DNA of 64,000 nucleotides from Verrucomicrobiales bacterium (GCA_027488845.1 JAIYBC010000030.1:164529-228528), one strand, 5' to 3'. Positions 29,628 to 39,080 are shown, counted from the first letter of the stretch. Made by a program: numbers and translations. Notes: generated by a model not told the origin, from the letters alone.

Positions 29628-32396
29628 TCAGTCCACGAACACGAACTCGTTCAGGTTGAACAGCAGGCGGCAGGCGCTGGGGAGTCCATGGCGTTGGGCG
29701 TGGTCGGCCAACGTTTCCAGTTCCTCCGGGGAGGGCGCGCGTCCCAAGGCCAGCCGGAAGCCGAGCCGGATCCGCTCCACGTTCCCGCTCGGGGCTTCCC
29801 GCTCGAGCCGTGCGGCGAAGTGTCGGGCCAGGGTCACCCCCAGGCGGTTGTTCATCAACGCGAGCGCCTGGAGCGCGTTCAGGGTCTCGTTCCGGCGGTC
29901 CACCGAGATCGACGGGTCCGCGCAGTCGAGCGCGGTCATCAGCGGCTGCGGCTGGGAACGCACGAGGAAGCGGTACACGGAGCGGCGATGCGACTTCGGG
30001 TCCTCCGGATCGTGCAGGCGGTACTCGTAGTGCGGCGAATGCTCCGGCCGCTCGACGACGAAGTCCTGGAAGCTCGGTCCGCCCATCGCGAGGTCGAGAC
30101 GGCCCGAGGCCGCGAGCAGGGAATCGCGCACGGCCTCCGCCTCCAGCTTCCGGCGGTTCATCCGCCAGAGCAGGCGGTTGTCGGCGTCCTTCACGACCGC
30201 GGGGTTCCCCTCCGGATCCGACACCGTCGAGACCTGCCGATAGGTGGCGCTGGTCACGATCAGGCGATGCAGCGACTTCAGCGACTGCCCGTGGTCGCGG
30301 AACCAGACGGCAAGCCACTCCAACAGCTCGGGATGCGACGGCGTGGCCCCCATCCGCCCGAAGTCGTTCGACGTCTCCACGAGTCCGCGTCCGAAGTGGT
30401 GCTGCCACACGCGGTTGACGATCGATCGCCAGACGATGCCATTCGAGGGATCGGTCAGCCATTCAGCCAGCGCGACCCGGCGTGCGCCTTCCGGAAGCTC
30501 CGGCGCCACCTCCGGGACCGGCGGTCCGCCCAGGTGCCGCGGCATCGCAGGTCCGACCGGCTTGCCGGGCTTCCGGACGTCCCCGCGTGCGAGCACGGTG
30601 ATCGGCCTTGGTTTGCCGCCGTCGGGACCGGTTCCCCGAAACGCCCCGCCGCCGTGGTGCACGGTGCCGGCGTAAACGGTCCGGGTCGGTGGCAGCGCGC
30701 CCAGCGCCTTCGACACCGCCGCCAGCTCGCCTTCGACCTTCTCCAGCCGCGTCCTCCATTCCCCGCCGCCCGCTTCCGCCCGCAGGGTGTCGCGGTCACG
30801 GCGCAACGCCGCCAGCGCGTCGCCGGAGGCCGCCTGGGTCCGTCCCGGGAACCATCCGTCGGTCAGGTTGTCCCGGCCCCAGCGCGGCCCCGCCTCGATG
30901 CTCTGGCTCGCGGACACCGCGGCACCCAGCGCGCGGTTGGACCCGGACGCGTCGAGAACCTCGAGTTCCGCCAAGGCGGCGATGAAATCGTTGGACCGGG
31001 TCGCCAACCGCGTCGCCGTGAACCGCACGTGCCGCGCTCGGACTCCGCCCACCGTCACGGTCCTCGGCGTCACGCCCGGATTCGGGACGTCTTCCGCCGT
31101 CCGGTCCTCCAGCACCGTGACGCCCGTGCGGAACTCCGGGTCGTCCGAGGCCTCCAGCCGGTATCGCCGGGGGAAGCCGAATCCGTCGCCGATGCCGGCG
31201 AAGTCGTCCCGGCACCCCGCGAGCGACACCGAGCGGATCTCCACCGGTGTGCCGAGGTCCACCTGGACCCAATGCGCCACGTCGGCCTTCGGCTCGATCG
31301 CGGAATGCCAGCCGAACTCCGGCCGGGCCGGTTCCTTGCCGTCGGCCTGTCCCGCCGCGGCGATGCGCCGTTCCAGCAGCATCAGGCGACGCCCACCCCG
31401 CTTCAACACCTCGGCCTCGGCCGATTCCTTCTCCCGCTTCAGGGCGGCCTTGCGCGCCTCGAGTTCCTTGCGGCGCACGGCGACGGCCGGGTCGGTGTCG
31501 AACCTCCGGTCCGCCCGGTCCAGCGCGGCGAACACGGCGGTCAACCGGTAGTAGTCCTCCGCGGGAACCGGGTCGAACTTGTGGTCGTGGCAGCGGGCAC
31601 ACTGGATCGTCGTGCTCGCGAAGGTGTTCATCACCGTCGAGACCATGTCGTCCCGGTCCATCATCCGGGCGATCTTCCCGTCGGTCTTCGTCTCCGGCAC
31701 CTCGGCATGGCCGATGAGGTCCCACGGGCCCGCGGCGATGAAGCCCGTCGCGGCGATGCCGTCCTCGGTGTCCGGCCACAGGACGTCGCCGGCGACCTGC
31801 TCCCGGATGAACCGGCCGTAGGGCCTGTCGGCGTTGAGCGCGCGGATGACGTAGTCGCGGTACGGCCAGGCGTTCGGGCGCGGCTGGTCCTTGTCGTAGC
31901 CGTGGGTCTCGCCGTAGTGGACGACATCCAGCCAGTGGCGCGCCCAACGCTCCCCGTGGCGCGGCGACGCGAGCAGGCGGTCCACGAGGCGTTCGTAGGC
32001 GTCCGGCGCGGTGTCCTTCAGGAAGGTCTCCGCCTCATCCGGAGTCGGTGGAAGCCCGGTCAGGTCGAAGGTCACCCGACGCAGCAGGGTCGTCCGGTCC
32101 GCCGCCGGCGAAGGGGAGAGACCTTCCCGTCGCAGCCGTGCGGCGAGGAAGCGGTCGATCGGATTGGCGCCGACGGCTCCGCTGGTCCCGGTGGTTCCCT
32201 CCGGCACGGAAGGCCCGGCCAGCGGGCGGTAGGCCCAATGGACCGCGTTGGTTCCGCCGACGCGTGGAGATTCCGCATGCGCGGTTTCGACAACGCCCGT
32301 GGAACCCAGCGCCGCCAGCAGCAGTGCGAAGCCCCAGGACCGCCCCGGTCCGCGGAAGGCGGATCGGCGAACGGGATTCGGCGTCGTGGAGGGCAT
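29628..32396 (-). CDS. DUF1549/DUF1553 (PSCyt2-PSD1) protein with inserted discoidin-like domain, copy 2
   Basis: A 922-residue exported protein: signal peptide ending near AHA (residue 41), then DUF1549 with CARCHDHK (C266, C269, H270). DUF1553 begins near residue 620 with the element NGIVWRSIVNRVWQHHFG and ends FNLNEFVFVD. Between them, about residues 365-500, lies a beta-rich module with features of F5/8 type C (discoidin) domains (VQVDLGTPVEIRSVSLAG, then RHVRFTATRL), which would bind carbohydrate. It has no DUF1501 gene directly beside it; a toxin-antitoxin pair separates it from the nearest one. Confidence 0.9.
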   Translation of the reverse strand: MPSTTPNPVRRSAFRGPGRSWGFALLLAALGSTGVVETAHAESPRVGGTNAVHWAYRPLAGPSVPEGTTGTSGAVGANPIDRFLAARLRREGLSPSPAADRTTLLRRVTFDLTGLPPTPDEAETFLKDTAPDAYERLVDRLLASPRHGERWARHWLDVVHYGETHGYDKDQPRPNAWPYRDYVIRALNADRPYGRFIREQVAGDVLWPDTEDGIAATGFIAAGPWDLIGHAEVPETKTDGKIARMMDRDDMVSTVMNTFASTTIQCARCHDHKFDPVPAEDYYRLTAVFAALDRADRRFDTDPAVAVRRKELEARKAALKREKESAEAEVLKRGGRRLMLLERRIAAAGQADGKEPARPEFGWHSAIEPKADVAHWVQVDLGTPVEIRSVSLAGCRDDFAGIGDGFGFPRRYRLEASDDPEFRTGVTVLEDRTAEDVPNPGVTPRTVTVGGVRARHVRFTATRLATRSNDFIAALAELEVLDASGSNRALGAAVSASQSIEAGPRWGRDNLTDGWFPGRTQAASGDALAALRRDRDTLRAEAGGGEWRTRLEKVEGELAAVSKALGALPPTRTVYAGTVHHGGGAFRGTGPDGGKPRPITVLARGDVRKPGKPVGPAMPRHLGGPPVPEVAPELPEGARRVALAEWLTDPSNGIVWRSIVNRVWQHHFGRGLVETSNDFGRMGATPSHPELLEWLAVWFRDHGQSLKSLHRLIVTSATYRQVSTVSDPEGNPAVVKDADNRLLWRMNRRKLEAEAVRDSLLAASGRLDLAMGGPSFQDFVVERPEHSPHYEYRLHDPEDPKSHRRSVYRFLVRSQPQPLMTALDCADPSISVDRRNETLNALQALALMNNRLGVTLARHFAARLEREAPSGNVERIRLGFRLALGRAPSPEELETLADHAQRHGLPSACRLLFNLNEFVFVD

Positions 32397-32472
32397 GTGC
32401 GAAGCCTACACGGAACGACGGGCTTGGAAAGCGGGGTGCAATGCGCCGGAAGCAGGGAACCGCCTTGGCTCT

Positions 32473-32799
32473 TCAGGCCAAGGTGAATCCCATGCAGGCG
32501 TTGATCCGCTGGACGATCGCGTGTCGGCGCGACGGGGTCACCAGGCCCCGGCGCCGGTAAAGGGTTCCCTTCTCGACCAGATAGAGGAGGTCGCACTTCA
32601 CCAACGTTTCCCAGTCGAGGCCGTCCGCGCCGTTCAGGAGGACCTCGTTGTCCCGCGCGGGACGGCTGGCGCGTTGGCTGGAACCGATGAGGACGTTCAC
32701 AAGCGGTGCCCGCTCCACGCGGTCCGGATGGCTGACCACCACCGCCGGGTGCGGTCCGGCTTCGCCGAAATCGCAGGTCCAAATCTCCCAGGACTTCAT
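32473..32799 (-). CDS. MazF/PemK-type toxin
   Basis: A 108-residue protein with the MazF/PemK fold signature: WEIWTCDFG at the start, HPAVVVSHPD as the second strand pair, VLIGSS, then LDWETLVKCDLLYLVEKG and a C-terminal helix. Family members are mRNA interferases that cut at short sequences; the specificity here is unknown. Its ATG overlaps the antitoxin stop by four bases (ATGA), the usual toxin-second order. It lies on the minus strand between two PSD1 units. Confidence 0.8.
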   Translation of the reverse strand: MKSWEIWTCDFGEAGPHPAVVVSHPDRVERAPLVNVLIGSSQRASRPARDNEVLLNGADGLDWETLVKCDLLYLVEKGTLYRRRGLVTPSRRHAIVQRINACMGFTLA

Positions 32800-33035
32800 T
32801 CGGCCTCCACCTTCAGGGTAGACGCCTTCGCGGTCCGACGTTCGGCCTGGTTTTCCTCGCGGGAGTAGAGGTGACGCAACGAACCGGGAGGATAGATCGC
32901 CCCGGAGAGCGTACGCTCCTCCGCATCCAGGATCCTCAACGCCGCCCGGACCACCTCGCTGGAGTTGTTGTACCGACCGCTGGCGACAAGGCGTTCGATC
33001 ATCTCCTCGAAATGGGGCGTCAGGGCGATGTTCAT
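32796..33035 (-). CDS. ParD-like ribbon-helix-helix antitoxin
   Basis: A 79-residue protein. The N-terminal half (NIALTPHFEEMIERLV, then SGRYNNSSEVVRAALRIL) matches the ParD/CopG DNA-binding ribbon-helix-helix. The charged C-terminal part should wrap the toxin. The ATG at 33035 is preferred; a longer frame starts at 33062. It probably represses its own promoter in the 33036-33090 region. ParD usually pairs with ParE, but the partner here looks like MazF/PemK. Confidence 0.8.
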   Translation of the reverse strand: MNIALTPHFEEMIERLVASGRYNNSSEVVRAALRILDAEERTLSGAIYPPGSLRHLYSREENQAERRTAKASTLKVEAE

Positions 33036-33274
33036 GGCGTGGGACGCTGGAATAGATGTCATTGGATGTCAAAGCGTGCGCCCTCCAGCCTGGATCCGGA
33101 TTCGTACCGCGCCGATGGGCGACCGGGGCGCTTGGAAGCGAACGGGCGACACGGATTCCACCTAAAGGGCCGGTGGCGGGGAGCCCGGATCTCCATCCGG
33201 ATCGTCATCCGACTCCGGATCTGATTTCTCCGATCCCCCGCTGGGCGCTTCCCGGATCGAGGGGGCCAGGCCCA

Positions 33275-33303
33275 AGAATCACGAATCGCGAATCAGGAAT
33301 CCC
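33275..33303 (+). repeat. Period-7 tract based on AATCNCG
   Basis: Four consecutive 7-base units (AATCACG, AATCGCG, AATCAGG, AATCCCC) lie just beyond the stop of the DUF1501 gene at 33325. Confidence 0.65.
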
Positions 33304-33324
33304 CCTCCTTCACCACCCGGTGGC

Positions 33325-34728
33325 TCAGGCGAGGATCGGACGGATCGGATCGCCGTCCTCCACCAGCTTGAAGGTCCGTCCGAGCGTCCGGACCTCCATC
33401 TTCCGCGGGTCCAGGCCGAGCTGATGGAGGATCGTCGCGTGGAGGTCGCTGTAGTAGTGGGGCGACTCGACGGCCTTGTAGCCGACGTCGTCGGTGGCGC
33501 CGTGGACGATTCCGCCCCGGATGCCGCCGCCGGCGAGCCAGGAGGTGTAGCCCTTGGGATTGTGGTCGCGGCCCGTGGTGTTCTGGGACCAGGGCGTCCT
33601 CCCGAACTCGCTGGTCCAAACCACGAGGGTCTCGTCGAGCATGCCCCGCTGCTTCAGGTCGGCGAGCAGGCCGGCGATGGGCTTGTCGGTGGCCCGGCAC
33701 AGGGGTCCGTGCGACTTCATGTCGCCGTGGGCGTCCCAGCCGCCGTTGCCGCCGCCGGCATGGCAGACCTGGATGAACCGCACACCGCGTTCGGCCAGGC
33801 GCCGCGCCCGCAGCAGCTGGCGTCCGAACTCGTCGGTCTCCTTCTCGCCGACGCCGTACAGCGCCTTCACCGACTCGGGTTCGCCGGAAAGGTCGACGGT
33901 CTCGGGCGCCGAGAGCTGCATGCTGGCGGCGAGCTCGTAGGCGCGGGCCCGCGCGCGGATGTCCGTGTGCGCGGCGTGGCGCTCGCGGAAGTCGCGGTTC
34001 ATCGCCTCGAGGCGTTCCATCAGGCGGTCGCGTTCCGCGGCGGTGCCGCCCTTCGGCGGGAGCAGGTTCGGGATCGGCACGTCGCCGGACTGGAACGGCG
34101 TCGCCGCATGGGCCGCGCCGAGGTAGCCGCCCGTCAGCTGCACCGGCGACGACGGGCGTCCGAGGTTCACGAAGGTCGGCAGGTTCCGGTTCGCGCTGCC
34201 CAGGGCGTGCGAAATCCAGGCGCCGAAGGTCGGGTGGTCGAACGCGCGTCCCCGCTGGCCGGTGGTGGTCTCGATCACCGCGGGGAAGTGGTTGCCCTCG
34301 TGGCACCACATCGAGCGCACGACGGCGATGTCGTCGATGCGGCTCCCGACGTGCGGGAACCAGTCCGACACGGGGATCCCCGACTTCCCGTGTCGGGTGA
34401 AGGTCCGCAGGCACGGGATCACCGGCCGCTTCATCTCCGCGAGGTTGTCGCCGAAGCCGATCGCGTCGATCAGCGTGCCGGCCCACCGGTTGTCCTTCGG
34501 GTCGAAGGTGTCGATGTGGCTCACTCCGCCGCACATGAAGAGGAAGATGACGGAGCGGGCCCTGGGGCGGTGGTGGGAACCGGTCGCGACGTCGCCGAGT
34601 TCGCCGGCCTCGGCCCAGACGCCGCCGAGCGCCAGGCCCAGGAAGCCGCCGCCCATGCGGTGCAGGAATTCCCGCCGGGACGAACCGGCTTCGCCGCGGC
34701 CGCAGGCGTTTCGCGGATCAGGGGACAT
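33325..34728 (-). CDS. DUF1501 protein with Tat signal, partner of PSD1 copy 3
   Basis: A 467-residue DUF1501 protein. The Tat motif SSRREFLHRMGGGF (R18-R19) is followed by a hydrophobic run. Conserved elements are FLFMCGGVSHIDTFDPK, SMWCHEGNHFPAV, the central GGNGGWDAHGD, TSEFGRTPWSQN and GRDHNPKGYTSWLAGGG, which hold the likely metal ligands. It overlaps the upstream PSD1 gene by 11 bases, so the two are translationally coupled. It is more closely matched to the common DUF1501 layout than the copy at 20193, which lacks the HDAHGD-type spacing around its WDSHD motif. Confidence 0.92.
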   Translation of the reverse strand: MSPDPRNACGRGEAGSSRREFLHRMGGGFLGLALGGVWAEAGELGDVATGSHHRPRARSVIFLFMCGGVSHIDTFDPKDNRWAGTLIDAIGFGDNLAEMKRPVIPCLRTFTRHGKSGIPVSDWFPHVGSRIDDIAVVRSMWCHEGNHFPAVIETTTGQRGRAFDHPTFGAWISHALGSANRNLPTFVNLGRPSSPVQLTGGYLGAAHAATPFQSGDVPIPNLLPPKGGTAAERDRLMERLEAMNRDFRERHAAHTDIRARARAYELAASMQLSAPETVDLSGEPESVKALYGVGEKETDEFGRQLLRARRLAERGVRFIQVCHAGGGNGGWDAHGDMKSHGPLCRATDKPIAGLLADLKQRGMLDETLVVWTSEFGRTPWSQNTTGRDHNPKGYTSWLAGGGIRGGIVHGATDDVGYKAVESPHYYSDLHATILHQLGLDPRKMEVRTLGRTFKLVEDGDPIRPILA

Positions 34729-36916
34729 AGAGGAATTCGTCGAGGTTGAAGAGCAGCCAGGCGAGCCGTGGGAACTGCGCGGGGTCGTTCCCCACCAGTT
34801 CCAGGGCTTCCGTGCGCTCGCGGTCGGTCGGCGGCCGGCCGAGCACCCGGCGGAACGCGTCGTCCACCGCGCGGGCCGGCTCGCCCGGGAACGCCTTGGA
34901 AAGCCGTTCACCCATCCCGCGGGCCGCCCGCTCCACGACCGCGCTGTTCATCAGGAACAACGCCTGCGGCGCCGTCACCGTGCGTGTCCGCATCGGGCAC
35001 GGCACCCGTCCGTCGTCCACGTCGAAGGCCTGGAGGAAGGCCGGCGTCACGTCCCGGCTCGGGGAGTAGCCGCGGACCATGAACGCGCCCCGCCGGACCG
35101 GTTCGGCCTTCGGGGTGTTCGGCGGCTCGAAGGACGGCCCGCCGACCTTCGTGTCGAGGTTCCCGGCGGCGGCGTGCAACGCGTCCCAGATCGGCTCCGC
35201 CTCGAGGCGCCTCAACGGGAAGCGTCCCAGCGCCATGTTCTCCGGGTCGACCCGCCGGTTCACGGCGTCCGTGGCGTCGTCGTGGGAGGCGCGGCGGTAG
35301 GCCTCGGAGGTCACGATCAGGCGGTGGAGGGCCTTCATTCGGAAGCCGGAGCGCACGAACTCCGAGGCGAGCCAGTCCAGCAGCGCCGGCTGGGTCGGCA
35401 GGCCACCGGCCCCGCCGAAGTCGCCGACGTTCCGGTGCAGGCCCTCGCCGAAGTGCCATTGCCAGAGCCGGTTCACGGCGACCCGCGCGAAGAGCGGGTT
35501 CCCCGGCGCGGTGAGCCAGTCGGTGAAGGCCTCGATCCGGCCGTCGCGCAGGTCGGGCTCCCCCGTGCCGAACGGCCAGCCGGGTTGCACCTCCTTGGAC
35601 CGCTGCGGCCGCGTGGGGTCGCCGCTCGTGAGGACGAAGGACTTCTCCCGTTCGCGGACGCGGTCGACCTCGACGGTGTGGAAGACGGGAAGCGCCGGCG
35701 CGGCCGGGACCCCTTCGGCGGCCTTCTCGACCTTCCGACGCAACTCGTCCTGACGACGGCGTTCCTCGGGCGTCATGACCTCCGAGACCTTGTCGCCGTC
35801 GATGCGCAGGATCGGGAAGTAGTCGTCGGCGACCTTCTGCTCGGCGACGGACCGTTCGCGCTCGGGCTTCCGCACGACCGCCTGGACGTCGGCGGGCAGC
35901 ATCCGGAGCCGGTCCTCGTACAGGCGGTCGCGGAACGGCTTCAGGAACGCCTCGAGCTCCTGTTCGGCCGGGGCCTTCCGACGCCGGATCTCGGCCTGGA
36001 TGCGTCCCGCCGCCAACAGGTCCGCGGCCGGGGTCAGCGTCACCTTCCGCAGCACCAGCGGGTCGAACAGCGCCTTCATCGCGTAGTATTCGCGCTGCGA
36101 GACCGGGTCGAACATGTGGTCGTGGCACTTCGCGCAGGAGACGGTCATCCCGAGGAAGGCCGACGACACGGTGTCCACCGCGGAGATCGCGAGGTCCTGC
36201 GGGTCCTCGCCGGTGCCGCGCGCGAGGAAGCCGAGCGCGAATTCGTCGCCGGGCCGGGGTTCGGGACGGAACCGGTGTCCCGTGGCCGAGATCTGCGAGC
36301 GCTCCGAGGAACGCCTTCCGGTCAACTGCACCTGCACGAACTGGTCGTAGGGCAGGTCGTCGTGGAGCGCCTGCACCACCCAGTCCCGCCAGAGGTGGAT
36401 CCCCGGCGCGGCCGTCATGCGTTCGTCGGCGTCCGCGTAGCGCAGGACGTCCAGCCAGTGGCGTGCGTAGCGGACGGCATGCTGTTCGTCGGCGAGGAGC
36501 CGGTCCACGAGCCGCTCGTAGGCGCCCTCGGCGGTGTCGGCCTCGAACGCCGCCTGCTCCTCCGGCGTCGGCGGGATCCCGGTGAGGTCCAAGGTCACCC
36601 GGCGGAGCAGGACGGCCTTCGTCGCCGGCGGAGCCGGTCGGATCCCGAGCCGCCGTTGTTCGGCCCCGAGGAAGCGGTCCACCGGATGTCGCTCCGGTCC
36701 TTCCGGAAGCGGCGGGGCGACCACCGGACGGAACGACCACCAATTGTCGGTACGGATGCGGTTCGTGGGGATCGGCAGGGCGCCTTCCGCGGGGGACGGT
36801 GCCAGCCCTGTCGCCATCAGCAGCCCGACCGCCGCGGCCAGGGACCGCAGCGACGCGGACCCCCGCCCAGGACGGCAGGACGGCAGGGCGGGTCCGGATG
36901 CGGGACGGCGGAACAT
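34718..36916 (-). CDS. DUF1549/DUF1553 (PSCyt2-PSD1) protein, copy 3
   Basis: A 732-residue exported protein. DUF1549 has CAKCHDHMFDP (C261, C264, H265). A charged helical linker of about 130 residues, rich in Arg, Glu and Lys, follows, and then DUF1553 (GNPLFARVAVNRLWQWHFGEGL). The gene ends in LLFNLDEFLYVP, overlapping the DUF1501 start. The ATG at 36916 is chosen because a signal peptide (hydrophobic run LRSLAAAVGLLMATGLA) follows; another ATG at 36952 is possible. It is transcribed divergently from the lipoprotein gene at 37150. Confidence 0.9.
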   Translation of the reverse strand: MFRRPASGPALPSCRPGRGSASLRSLAAAVGLLMATGLAPSPAEGALPIPTNRIRTDNWWSFRPVVAPPLPEGPERHPVDRFLGAEQRRLGIRPAPPATKAVLLRRVTLDLTGIPPTPEEQAAFEADTAEGAYERLVDRLLADEQHAVRYARHWLDVLRYADADERMTAAPGIHLWRDWVVQALHDDLPYDQFVQVQLTGRRSSERSQISATGHRFRPEPRPGDEFALGFLARGTGEDPQDLAISAVDTVSSAFLGMTVSCAKCHDHMFDPVSQREYYAMKALFDPLVLRKVTLTPAADLLAAGRIQAEIRRRKAPAEQELEAFLKPFRDRLYEDRLRMLPADVQAVVRKPERERSVAEQKVADDYFPILRIDGDKVSEVMTPEERRRQDELRRKVEKAAEGVPAAPALPVFHTVEVDRVREREKSFVLTSGDPTRPQRSKEVQPGWPFGTGEPDLRDGRIEAFTDWLTAPGNPLFARVAVNRLWQWHFGEGLHRNVGDFGGAGGLPTQPALLDWLASEFVRSGFRMKALHRLIVTSEAYRRASHDDATDAVNRRVDPENMALGRFPLRRLEAEPIWDALHAAAGNLDTKVGGPSFEPPNTPKAEPVRRGAFMVRGYSPSRDVTPAFLQAFDVDDGRVPCPMRTRTVTAPQALFLMNSAVVERAARGMGERLSKAFPGEPARAVDDAFRRVLGRPPTDRERTEALELVGNDPAQFPRLAWLLFNLDEFLYVP

Positions 36917-36974
36917 GGTGCGCCCGGGATCATCCGCGGCTTCCGCCTCCATGCAAACCCGGAGGGCGGGTTCC

Positions 36975-37006
36975 GAATCCAAGGCAACGAGAATCCAAGG
37001 CAACGA
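36975..37006 (+). repeat. Tandem 16-base duplication
   Basis: GAATCCAAGGCAACGA occurs twice in direct succession (36975-36990, 36991-37006) in the divergent intergenic region between PSD1 copy 3 and the lipoprotein gene. Confidence 0.95.
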
Positions 37007-37149
37007 TGCAGGAGGGAGCGGCACGCGAAGGAGCCTGGCTTCGAGCGCCCCAGCAATCCGACGACCACGGTCCGAAGGACCGCCAATGTGGGATTGCACG
37101 ACCGTAAAGGATTTAGGACACCCGTGGGGATCCGACCTGAATCCACACC

Positions 37150-37647
37150 ATGAAGAATTCCAGGCCCGTTTCGCTTCCATTGATCGCTGGGCTTCTCGCC
37201 GGACTGGCGGGCTGCGCAACCGGTCCTGACTTCCAGACCTATCGGCCAACCGTCCCGCCGCCGGCGGAGGGGAAGTCGCGGATCTGGTTCTACCGCCCCA
37301 GCAAGGTTTTCGGCAGCGCGGTCCAACCGGTGGTCCACATCGACGGGCAACCCTTGGCCAAGGCGCAGCCGGGCAGCTTCTTCTTCGCGGACCGTCCGCC
37401 GGGATCCTACGAGTTGAAATGCACGACCGAATGGGCCGACAAGGCGTCCCTGACCGTTCTCCAGAACCGGGTCCACTACGTTCGCCTGACGATGTTGCCG
37501 GGGGTTTTCGTGGGCCATGTCCTGCCGAAGGTCGTGACCGAGGAGGAAGCCCTGAAGGAGATCGGGAAGTGCCGGCTGATCACGGCCGACGGCGCGAACC
37601 GCGACTGGAAACCGCCCGTCACCGCGTCCGAGCCGGCCGCGAATTGA
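37150..37647 (+). CDS. DUF2846-like lipoprotein
   Basis: A 165-residue lipoprotein with lipobox LAGC (C22). The mature part begins with a Pro-rich linker and then a compact beta domain: SRIWFYRPSK, PVVHIDGQPLAKAQPGSFFF and a PGSYELKCTTEW stretch. This pattern matches DUF2846 lipoproteins, of unknown role in the envelope. No partner gene is apparent; the next plus-strand gene (purS) is 410 bases away. Confidence 0.75.
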   Translation: MKNSRPVSLPLIAGLLAGLAGCATGPDFQTYRPTVPPPAEGKSRIWFYRPSKVFGSAVQPVVHIDGQPLAKAQPGSFFFADRPPGSYELKCTTEWADKASLTVLQNRVHYVRLTMLPGVFVGHVLPKVVTEEEALKEIGKCRLITADGANRDWKPPVTASEPAAN

Positions 37648-38057
37648 GCGGTGCCATCGGAGGGTTCGGATCGCTTTCCGGGATGTACCGGGTCGTCAAG
37701 TGCCTCCCGCCGTCCTGCCGTGGGCGTTCCCTACGCGATCCCGACTCTCCCTTGAGCCGAGGACCGAGTCCCCGATTCCGCAGAGCCGTTCGGATCCGGG
37801 GATTCCGTGTCCCGGATTCATCCACGGATGTCCCGGATGGACGCGGACCGACGAGACGGCGCTTCGGGCTTTGCTCCGGGGGCTCCGCCGACAGCCACGT
37901 CGTCCGCGACCATGGCCCCCTGTCCGGAGTCCCTCCGTGTCTTCGTGACTTCGTGGCCAACCCCCTTCCTCCGGCGGCGGCGGACATTTCTCCTTCACCC
38001 GACGGGACGGCTGTTCCAGTGTCCGGCTTCCCGGTTTCCGGGATCCTCCGCGTCCGA
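37648..38057. repeat. 410-base gap with degenerate dispersed repeats
   Basis: No supported gene. Around 37815-37845 the sequence reads CCGGATTCATCCACGGATG followed by TCCCGGATGGACGCGGA, a degenerate CGGATG-type repeat. Around 37935-37962 is TCCGTGTCTTCGTGACTTCG followed by TGGC, which repeats the unit TTCGTG. Both resemble intergenic repeats found in many planctomycete and verrucomicrobial genomes. The purS promoter was not identified. Confidence 0.5.
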
Positions 38058-38303
38058 ATGAAGGCCAAGATCATCATCACCCCGAAGAAGGCGGTCCTCG
38101 ATCCGCAGGGAAAGACCGTCCAGAACGCCCTCGAACACATGGGCCATGCCGGCGTCACCGGCGTCCATGTCGGCAAGTACCTCGAGATCGACCTGGCCCC
38201 CGGCACCGACAAGGCGGCGGCCACCCAGGCGCTCGACGACGCGGCCCGCCGTTTCCTGAGCAATCCGGTGATCGAGGACTACCGCCTCGAGATCGTCGAC
38301 TGA
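38058..38303 (+). CDS. purS: Phosphoribosylformylglycinamidine synthase subunit PurS
   Basis: An 81-residue protein that bridges PurQ and PurL in the three-subunit FGAR amidotransferase of purine synthesis. It shows the family pattern: [20 protein letters not shown], a helix NALEHMG, a VGKYLEIDL strand, and a final IEDYRLEIV strand. The ATG at 38058 gives the normal length. It precedes purQ by 37 bases. PurL is not in the window. Confidence 0.92.
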   Translation: MKAKIIITPKKAVLDPQGKTVQNALEHMGHAGVTGVHVGKYLEIDLAPGTDKAAATQALDDAARRFLSNPVIEDYRLEIVD

Positions 38304-38340
38304 CCCGCTCCACCGAAACGCCATTCCCAACGACGACGCG

Positions 38341-39045
38341 ATGCGCTTCGCCATCCTCCAGTTCCCCGCCTCGAACTGCGACCAGGACTGCCTCCATGCC
38401 GTCCGGGTCGCCGGTGCGCAGGGCCGATTCGTGTGGCACAAGGAGACGTCGCTGGGCGACGTCGACGCCGTGGTGGTGCCGGGCGGCTTCTCGTACGGCG
38501 ACTACCTCCGGTGCGGCGCGATCGCGCGCTTCAGCCCGGTGATGCAGGCGGTGAAGCGGTTCGCCGACGACGGCGGCCTCGTGCTGGGCATCTGCAACGG
38601 CTTCCAGATCCTCTGCGAGGCCGGCCTGCTGCCGGGCGCGCTCATCCGGAACCGCGACCTGCGGTTCCACTGCGAACAGGTCTTCCTGAAGACGGTGAAC
38701 CCGGCCACGCCGTTCACCTCGGCGCTGCCGAAGGACCGTCCTTCCCTCATGCCGATCGCCCACGGCGAAGGCTGCTACTTCGCGGACGCCGAGACCCTCG
38801 CGGGCCTGCAGTCGCGGGGTCAGATCCTGTGGCAGTACTGTGACGCCTCGGGCGCGACCACGGAGTCGGCCAACCCGAACGGCTCCCTGTTGAACATCGC
38901 CGGCATCGCCAACGAGCGCTTCAACGTGGCGGGCCTGATGCCGCATCCGGACCGCGCCGCGGAATCGGTCCTCGGATCCGAGGACGGCCTGCGGGTGTTC
39001 GAAGGCATGATCGCCGCCCTCGGCGCCCGCCGCGCGGTCGCCTGA
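38341..39045 (+). CDS. purQ: Phosphoribosylformylglycinamidine synthase subunit PurQ
   Basis: A class I glutamine amidotransferase of 234 residues that supplies ammonia to PurL. The nucleophile elbow is GICNGFQIL (C85). The glycine-rich [10 protein letters not shown] motif precedes it, and the His/Glu pair appears near the end in MPHPDRAAE. The length is standard for the small PurQ. It lies directly after purS and forms an operon with it. Confidence 0.95.
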   Translation: MRFAILQFPASNCDQDCLHAVRVAGAQGRFVWHKETSLGDVDAVVVPGGFSYGDYLRCGAIARFSPVMQAVKRFADDGGLVLGICNGFQILCEAGLLPGALIRNRDLRFHCEQVFLKTVNPATPFTSALPKDRPSLMPIAHGEGCYFADAETLAGLQSRGQILWQYCDASGATTESANPNGSLLNIAGIANERFNVAGLMPHPDRAAESVLGSEDGLRVFEGMIAALGARRAVA

Positions 39046-39062
39046 GCGGGGCGGGCAGCCAT

Positions 39063-39080
39063 GAGCAGGGAGCAGGGAGC
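39063..39080 (+). repeat. Heptamer tract GAGCAGG
   Basis: About two and a half copies of GAGCAGG, the same unit as at 23128-23150, lie just after purQ. Confidence 0.7.

Noticed and set aside
29688..32486. A plus-strand frame of 932 codons opposite PSD1 copy 2
   Set aside because: No domain features; the minus strand is clearly the coding one.
34262..37153. A plus-strand frame of 963 codons opposite PSD1 copy 3
   Set aside because: The minus strand has DUF1549/DUF1553 motifs, and the plus frame is Arg/Gly/His-rich noise.
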